From Grammothele lineata (lineage: Eukaryota; Basidiomycota; Agaricomycetes; Polyporales; Polyporaceae): DNA of 64,000 nt. Positions within the stretch are counted from its first letter, which is position 1; each line of letters starts with the position of its first letter. The stretch is taken from assembly GCA_002150815.3 (NCBI GenBank), contig NDFF03000401.1:83484-147483 (forward strand), in the 5' to 3' direction. The translations under genes and the position numbers were made by a program. Shown piece by piece: positions 58,827 through 64,000 of this stretch. Below the pieces are notes generated by a model, which worked only from the letters and a program-made list of their open reading frames with translations, was not told the DNA's origin and searched no databases.

Positions 58827-59006
58827 GAAGATCGAAGAAATCGGCGCGGTACACGGAAGTCTAGCTAGCTGTATGCGCCGACTGTTGCCTAGAGGAAGCG
58901 GAGGAGCGAAGACAAGCCAAGAGGCGCTCGTCTTCCTCCGCTTCCGGCGCTGCCATAGACTGGCTTCTGCCCTTCCACTCGTTCCTCGCTTCAGTTCAGC
59001 GCCCGC
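58827..59006 (-). repeat. Candidate internal repeat A2 of the split direct repeat
   Basis: Bases 58827-58844 match 63982-64000 in the same orientation except for one extra A. That is where the element's 5' repeat would begin if it is a PAT type. Only this short overlap can be seen inside the window. Confidence 0.5.
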
Positions 59007-59231
59007 ATCTATGGCATCCCTCTCGGTCGGGATTCTAGTGGACATGAGCTAGTATTAAATGATGTAGTACATAACTAGTGTAATATCAAAACGGGAGAGA
59101 GGCCCGCGGAGGCCCGTCCTCTCGCGCGGCGGTGCTATGTCGCGCGCGCGGGATGGAGTCGCCTTCGCGTGCCCTCCGCCGCGTCTGTGACTCGTTCTGG
59201 GATCAAGCGCGTGAGTGAGCGAAGAGGCCCG
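59007..59231 (-). repeat. Element terminal repeat, copy B1
   Basis: 225-base near-perfect copy of 58525-58754, directly following the 3' end of the recombinase reading frame (stop at 59309). Confidence 0.9.
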
Positions 59232-59308
59232 ATGAGACAGGAGCGACGCGACGCGTCAAGCGAAAACGCGCGCAGATATCCCGTGAAGAGGTAGGAGAGG
59301 AGCGGAGG

Positions 59309-62300
59309 TCACTCACGAGGTAGAGGCGGACCCGGGACATGCAGGATGCGTTCATGCAGTTCGCCATCCAGGGCGGGATGGTGGACCCGATAAGGGGCGA
59401 GCACCTGAGCATGCTTGCGGAGGTAGAGATGAAAGGACGACGAGCTTTGCCAGCGTCCCTTCACCTTCGCTTCACCAAAAGGCATCCCATTCAGGAGGTA
59501 CCACAGGAGAGAACCAATCCGCGCGCTGTGTCCGAGGGGAAGGGCAATGTTCGCTGCAGTCGCTGCCTGCTTGAGACGCTCACGAAAGGCGTGCGGGGTC
59601 AAGACACGGCGTTCACCTCGCGCGAAGTGGGAGAACAAAGCCTCTGCCGGATCGGGATTGTTGATCTCGAGATGATGGAGAAGCGCCGTGACTGGGTCTA
59701 CTACGCCAGGCTGTTGAGCGAAGAAGACATCAGCGCCGTCATACCGTGTGGTCTTGGTATATGGGAGCGCGAAGATGTGCACCACAATTCCCCCTCGCTC
59801 CTCTCGGCGGTAATGTTGACGTTGAACGTGATGACGCCTGTCAAATTTCTTGAGGGTGGGCACGAGAAACTCCCCACACCGTGAAGTCGACCAGAAGATC
59901 ACCAGGAGGGCCGCCCAAACCGCAGCGTCGAGCGAGACGGACAGATTGAAAACCGGGCAAAGGGCAATGAGGTGATCAACAGTGAGAGGTTCGCGTTTCC
60001 CACGAGAAGGAGGAGCTAACTTGTCGGCGGAGCGGAGGAAAGTTTCGAACACGTCCGGTGGGAAGTTCCAGTCAAGCCCGTGAACCTTGTGCCAAGCGTG
60101 GACCGCCGCCACGTAGGTGTTGACAGCAGACTTCTGATATGAACCAATCAGGGCCGAGACGAAGCCGTGCAAGACAGTTTCGTTGACAGGCCCACGGTGA
60201 GCCTCCGCAACGCCATGCAAGTCACAGTAGACATGAAAGACGAGAAGACCAGAGCCATAGGTGGATGATGTGGTATCAGCGAAAGCGAGCGCGAGGGTAG
60301 CAATAATGCGCTCGAGATCGATCTGGGATGCAGGAGGCGCTTTGCGCCCACCACCCGCAGGAATCCAGAGTCGCAGACGCTCAGCAGCGAGACAGTGCGG
60401 TCGCCAGGGTGAGGGCAAGGGAGCTAGATGAGCACGGTACGCGCGCGGACGTGCTACAGATGCACTGATTGGCAAAGGTGCATTAAAGCGCGTTGTGCTC
60501 GTCGTACCAGAAGGCGTCATGGGAAGCGAGGAAATCGCCGAGGTCCTCGGTGGCGGAGTTGAAGGCCTCGCACTCGTGTGGCGCAAGTCGAGCGGGCTTG
60601 GGGAGAGGCTGTGTCCGTGGGACAGCACGTTCGGCGGGTGTGAGGGGTGCATTCCAGTCAACAAGGAAGGGCCGCAGGACGTCGGGGAGCTCCACCGGAG
60701 GAAGGAGGAGGGCGGTAGAGGGGTACACACCGCGAGAGGGTCCATCTGCGGGGTTCGATGCACTTGTGACGTAACGAGCATGGACGGAGGCACCAAGGTC
60801 ATCCAGGAAGGGGAGGATGCGTTTGAAGACACCGTTGACGTGCAAGTTGTGGCTCCGGCCTTTTCGCCAGCCCCCAATAACGCTGGTGTTGTCGCCGAAG
60901 ACGCGTAGATGTCGGTGGACAGGAGGCGTGCGAAAAAGAGTGCGGATGACGAGTTCGAAACCGACGGCTTCGAGCCAACCAATTTCTCGGCCACTCTGCT
61001 TCCACCCTGGGAGGACGCGCCAAGCACGCCACCGGCCCGCAATGATGATGCCCACACCGACACAGGAGGAGGCATCGGAAAAGGCGTGGGAGTCACGAAC
61101 TTGGACTGGGACAGGGATGGGCCGGGAGAGGCTGCTCCGGTGCAGAGCCTCTCGCCACCAGATGAGGTCAGCGGCGAGACCTTTCGGGCTAAGGAAACAG
61201 TAAAGAATAGCAGCGCAGTCAGTTATAAGATACACGTCCGCAACAACAGCGAAAGGAGAAAGAATACCCACGGGGAACGTGGGACATATGGACGGTCGGA
61301 TGCGTGAGCCATGGCAAGTTCCAGGTTGGCAAGATATGGTCGCCCGAGTGGATACACAAGTGTCGTGTAGTGGAGTTTGCTATAAATCGCCTGGATGTCA
61401 CGGAGGGTGTGAACCGGATGAGACGTGAACGACTCCAGCGCCTCGCAATATTTGGTCCGTTTCTTCGCGGCAAGGGAGATGATCCACAGAAGGAGATCCC
61501 AGACGAGACCCATGTACTCAGGTGTGTGACAGAACTGCTGGTCTTTCTCAGGAGCAAAGACTTTACCCAGGCGGACCGCCACAGCGTCGATGTCAGCGAA
61601 GCAGTAGGTGTAGAGACTGTCGTCTGGAGATCGAGGCGAGGCAGAGGAGTGGTCGATGAGAGGGAAACAGAAATCTTCCACGAACTCTTCCACACGATCA
61701 TCAGGAAGAGAGCCGCCCTGATACCATAACCGGCCTCCAGCAGTGCGACGGCCACCATGTTTGGTGATGCGAGCGTGGGCTTGCGAACGACGTGCATTAA
61801 GCTCTGGCAGATATTTTCGAAGGATGCGGAAGAATGTGTGGTCGTCCACCCACTTGAGTAGAGGACCAAGGCCATGCGCTCGCATGATATCAGCCCCAGC
61901 GTCAGCCACCAGGCCGTAGACTCCAACGCAGGTGCGTCCGCCGAACATGGCGCAGATATCAACATCAAACTCATCAACATCTGTCCGTACGACAACTCCT
62001 GGCCATTGCGAGGGATGCAGGGGGATCGAGCGGAAAGCTTCAGAGATGTCACAAATAGCACCCTGGGATCCTGGAGGAAGCATTGCAATGACGAGAGAGA
62101 CTGCAAAGAATGTTCCCCATGTGCAAGGAAACTGTGATGAGTCCATGGCGGAATTGATGGAAGAGACACCTGTAGTCGTCGGATTGTAGGGATAGGAAAG
62201 GTTCTGGATAAGACGCAGTTTGGAAGGATTGTGGGGTTTAGGAATGAGAGAGAATGGAGACGTTTGGAAAGGTCCAAGGGCAGCCTCAATGTCGGAACGA

Positions 62301-62503
62301 GAGAATGGGCCGTAGTAACGAAAGGAGTCACGCTCGTGTTGTACAAGCGCACGGAAGGCGTCGCGATGTTGGAGGATAGAAGGGTTGTTGTCTGGAATGA
62401 AAGTTTGCGAGATCCGAGGGACACCAATGGAGAAGCCAATGCGGAGTGAGCGGACAAGGGTCGGATAACGGGAACTAAGACCAGCTGCATTGAGTTCGTG
62501 TTC
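59309..62503 (-). CDS. Retroelement pol: reverse transcriptase, RNase H, tyrosine recombinase
   Basis: Three segments join across two introns: 62503-61272, 61188-60508 and 60464-59309; introns are 83 and 43 bases and phases close to one frame of 1,022 residues. RT shows AICDISEAFRSIPLH (catalytic Asp) and KWVDDHTFF (the DD pair). RNase H shows FSDASS, GWLEAVGFELV and VFGDNTSV plus SASNPADGPSRG. The recombinase has the Arg of SRCGEFLVP, the HxxR of GHSARIG and the Tyr of HLYLRKHAQ, so all catalytic residues are visible. Upstream the frame is open only to a TGA at 62506-62504, beyond which the same frame continues as the zinc-knuckle segment. No ATG occurs before 62146, so translation probably starts further upstream. 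Confidence 0.85.
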
Positions 62504-62956
62504 TCATGCATCCGCGTTAAGCGGAGTGCGAGGAAGAGCTCTCCTTGCTGAGAGAGCATGCTTGAGCACCATGAGAGGAGCTTCCGCAGCCACTGCACTT
62601 GTGTCGGAAAGTACAGGAGGCATGCTTGCAGGAGAGTGGGATATTGAAGCGCATGCAGATGGGCTCTTCGGTTCCGACAGCAACAATTCCGTGGTTGTCG
62701 GAGGAGCGCTTGACGAACGTGGGTTGGGAAGGGTAGTAGTGCAGAGTGGTTGAACGACACTCTCGAGGGTTGTCATGTGGCGGCCAAGGCAGAGGGCGCA
62801 GGCAGAGGCCGCAACGGCCGCACCCGATCCAAAAACCGATGACTTGGAGGAGTCCACGCGCTCGGCGCGAGATGGACGATTCGTGCGAGGCGCGTTCGCG
62901 TATCGATCACGGACATCATCTTGACGGTGAGGACGGGTTGACGAGGAGGCGAGGAA
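62504..62956 (-). CDS. Retroelement Gag-like zinc-knuckle segment, ended by in-frame TGA
   Basis: Open frame from a likely acceptor (62956) to the TGA at 62506-62504, in phase with the RT frame that follows. It carries a basic Arg/Ser stretch, then ACALCLGRHMTTL with a Cys-x2-Cys-x3-His start of a knuckle, then Ser/Pro-rich sequence and a conserved-looking RRALPRTPLNADA just before the stop. It probably joins to the Gag ORF through an intron containing the minisatellite, but the donor was not settled. Confidence 0.55.
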   Translation of the reverse strand, partial: FLASSSTRPHRQDDVRDRYANAPRTNRPSRAERVDSSKSSVFGSGAAVAASACALCLGRHMTTLESVVQPLCTTTLPNPRSSSAPPTTTELLLSEPKSPSACASISHSPASMPPVLSDTSAVAAEAPLMVLKHALSARRALPRTPLNADA

Positions 62957-62980
62957 CTATGAGATAGGATGAGTGCGTGA

Positions 62981-63165
62981 GGCAAGGCGCGAACGCGCGA
63001 GGCAGGGCGCGAACGCGCGAGGCAGGGTGCGAATGCGCATGAAGAATAGCGCGATCGCGCAGCCCACAGGCGGAGGCAGCGCGAACGCGCGAGGCAGTGG
63101 CGCGAACGCGCGAGGTAGAGGCAGCGCGAACGCGCGGGGTAGGTTGGCGCGAATGCGCGAGGCAG
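62981..63165. repeat. Minisatellite of about 20 bases inside the retroelement
   Basis: About seven imperfect copies of a unit with the palindromic core GCGAACGCGCGAGG, at 62981, 63001, 63021, about 63075, 63095, 63120 and 63143. It lies between the two Gag-like coding segments. Spacers are too short and variable, and the unit too palindromic, for a CRISPR array. Confidence 0.8.
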
Positions 63166-63290
63166 AGGAGGGAGGGGGGAAGAGAGGGGAGGGAGGAGGG
63201 AGGAGATGATTGTACAGAGGATAATGAGCACTGAAGTTGTGTCCGTAAAACCAGTATCACTCACAGAAGATATTTCCTTCAACCCTTTGT

Positions 63291-63950
63291 TCAGATCGCT
63301 CTTGCACGCGACTTGGAGGCGAAAGATACGAGACCTGTGGTGGTATCAACCTTGCCTTGGAAAGCGTTGGTATGGTCTTCGCTGACAGCCGCCATAGCCC
63401 GCCTATGAGCATCTTCACGGCCTTCAACCGTAGCGTACCAGAAGGGAACAAACTTGTGGTCTTGAAGTTGCGCAAAGGCCCACTCAGAGATGGGGTACGG
63501 GTTTCGGGCGGCGACAGTGTCTGTACCAAGAGCGGGGAAGGCCTTGCCAGAGGCAGATGAAGGGGAAGGTCGTGCCGCGTTGTCGGTTCCTTGAACACGC
63601 GCATCTTCGCGGTCTCGTACAGCGGCCGCGCGTTCTAACTCCAGGCGAGTCTTCTCGGCCTCAGCGCGGCGCGCGTCGATGTCCTGATGAACACGATTGA
63701 ATTCGACTAACGCGGACTGGTGGGCGCGCCAACTGTTGAGCGCGTCGTTGTGGTTCCTTGACCATTCTCCTTCCAGAACTAGCACTGCGTGCTCCGGAGA
63801 AAGGCCAGTAGTGGTCAAAGCGTTTAGGCGAGCCTCGTGTTCAGGAGTGTTGAAATCAGGCACTGCATCAGCCGAAGGGTCACGAGGCGCCGGGAAAATG
63901 AACTGTAGTTGGGGATCGGAGTCGCCAGAGGAAACAGAGCCAGACATCAT
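63291..63950 (-). CDS. Retroelement Gag-like ORF1
   Basis: 219 residues from ATG 63950 to TGA 63291. It starts MMSGSVSSGDSDPQ, has an LNALTTTGLSPEHAVLVLEGEW block, a coiled-coil-like stretch rich in Arg/Glu/Ala (about 85-115), then NPYPISEWAFAQLQDHKFVPFWY and a basic C terminus. The position upstream of RT and the helical, low-Cys make-up fit a capsid-type Gag of fungal DIRS elements. A frame change or intron near the 3' end is likely, since the matching knuckle segment lies 330 bases further on. Confidence 0.65.
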   Translation of the reverse strand: MMSGSVSSGDSDPQLQFIFPAPRDPSADAVPDFNTPEHEARLNALTTTGLSPEHAVLVLEGEWSRNHNDALNSWRAHQSALVEFNRVHQDIDARRAEAEKTRLELERAAAVRDREDARVQGTDNAARPSPSSASGKAFPALGTDTVAARNPYPISEWAFAQLQDHKFVPFWYATVEGREDAHRRAMAAVSEDHTNAFQGKVDTTTGLVSFASKSRARAI

Positions 63951-64000
63951 AGAAAAGGGAAGACTAAAAGAGGTTTCACGAGAAGATCGAAGAAAATCGG

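Larger units (their letters stand above)
58525..64000 (-). mobile_element. DIRS/PAT-like tyrosine-recombinase retrotransposon (right part outside window)
   Basis: Reading the minus strand, the order is Gag-like ORF, zinc-knuckle segment, reverse transcriptase, RNase H, tyrosine recombinase, then a terminal region with two direct copies of a 225/230-base sequence separated by about 250 bases. A tyrosine recombinase in place of an integrase, without LTRs, defines the DIRS order. A first repeat half near the 5' end plus a B-A-B arrangement at the 3' end is the split direct repeat layout of PAT elements. The 5' end lies beyond base 64000. Confidence 0.85.

Noticed and set aside
60465..61096. N-terminal part of the long recombinase frame
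   Set aside because: It overlaps the RNase H domain in another frame and is Ser/Pro-rich; the recombinase proper begins at the splice acceptor near 60464.
61219..62760. 513-codon minus-strand frame overlapping the RT gene
   Set aside because: It is a shadow in another frame; the RT motifs are in the neighbouring frame of the same strand.
62981..63165. CRISPR-like array
   Set aside because: Eukaryotic retroelement context, palindromic units of about 20 bases, no constant spacers and no cas genes.

Overview
The window is nuclear DNA of a filamentous basidiomycete, probably an Agaricomycete of polypore type. The genes are cut by many introns of 50-60 bases with GTRNGY donors, CTNAC-like branch points and YAG acceptors. 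Exon phases close perfectly when these introns are removed. The protein families (two-domain pirin, a Lig4-like ligase, MKT1, fungal SRPK-like kinase, aryl-alcohol AKR) and a tyrosine-recombinase retrotransposon of DIRS type point the same way.

Layout, left to right. 1-5.3 kb: pirin (+), possibly with a mitochondrial presequence running in from outside the window, then an 11-exon ATP-dependent DNA ligase of the Lig4-like family (+) with three MluI cell-cycle boxes upstream. 5.3-11.6 kb: no recognisable gene. 11.65-16.7 kb: MKT1-type post-transcriptional regulator (+) and a 230-residue unknown protein with an acidic/Ser tract and a C2HC-like finger (+). 16.7-30.6 kb: about 14 kb of GC-rich DNA with no gene I can support. 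30.65-37.7 kb: a small two- or three-span membrane protein (-), a tRNA-Lys(CUU) with a short intron (+), ADE1 (SAICAR synthetase, +), a 15-exon MFS transpor­ter (-) and a flavin-reductase-like protein (+). 38-47.3 kb: a 79-residue small protein (+), the complete catalytic subunit of DNA polymerase alpha (17 exons, -) and an aryl-alcohol dehydrogenase (+). 47.3-51.5 kb: gene-poor. 51.57-58.4 kb: a 1,022-residue unknown protein (+) and an SRPK-like kinase (+). 58.5-64 kb: a DIRS/PAT-like retroelement (-) that runs off the right edge.

Most of the genes are independent housekeeping functions. The replication/repair pair (ligase, POL1) carries perfect ACGCGT sites close to its 5' ends, which suggests G1/S control of the MBF type. 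The retroelement encodes Gag-like, RT-RNase H and tyrosine recombinase parts. Its pol frame closes across two introns, and its 225/230-base repeats are almost identical, so the insertion looks young. One in-frame TGA separates the zinc-knuckle part from RT.

Exon coordinates were worked out by hand from splice motifs, frame and family knowledge. No alignment or database search was run.
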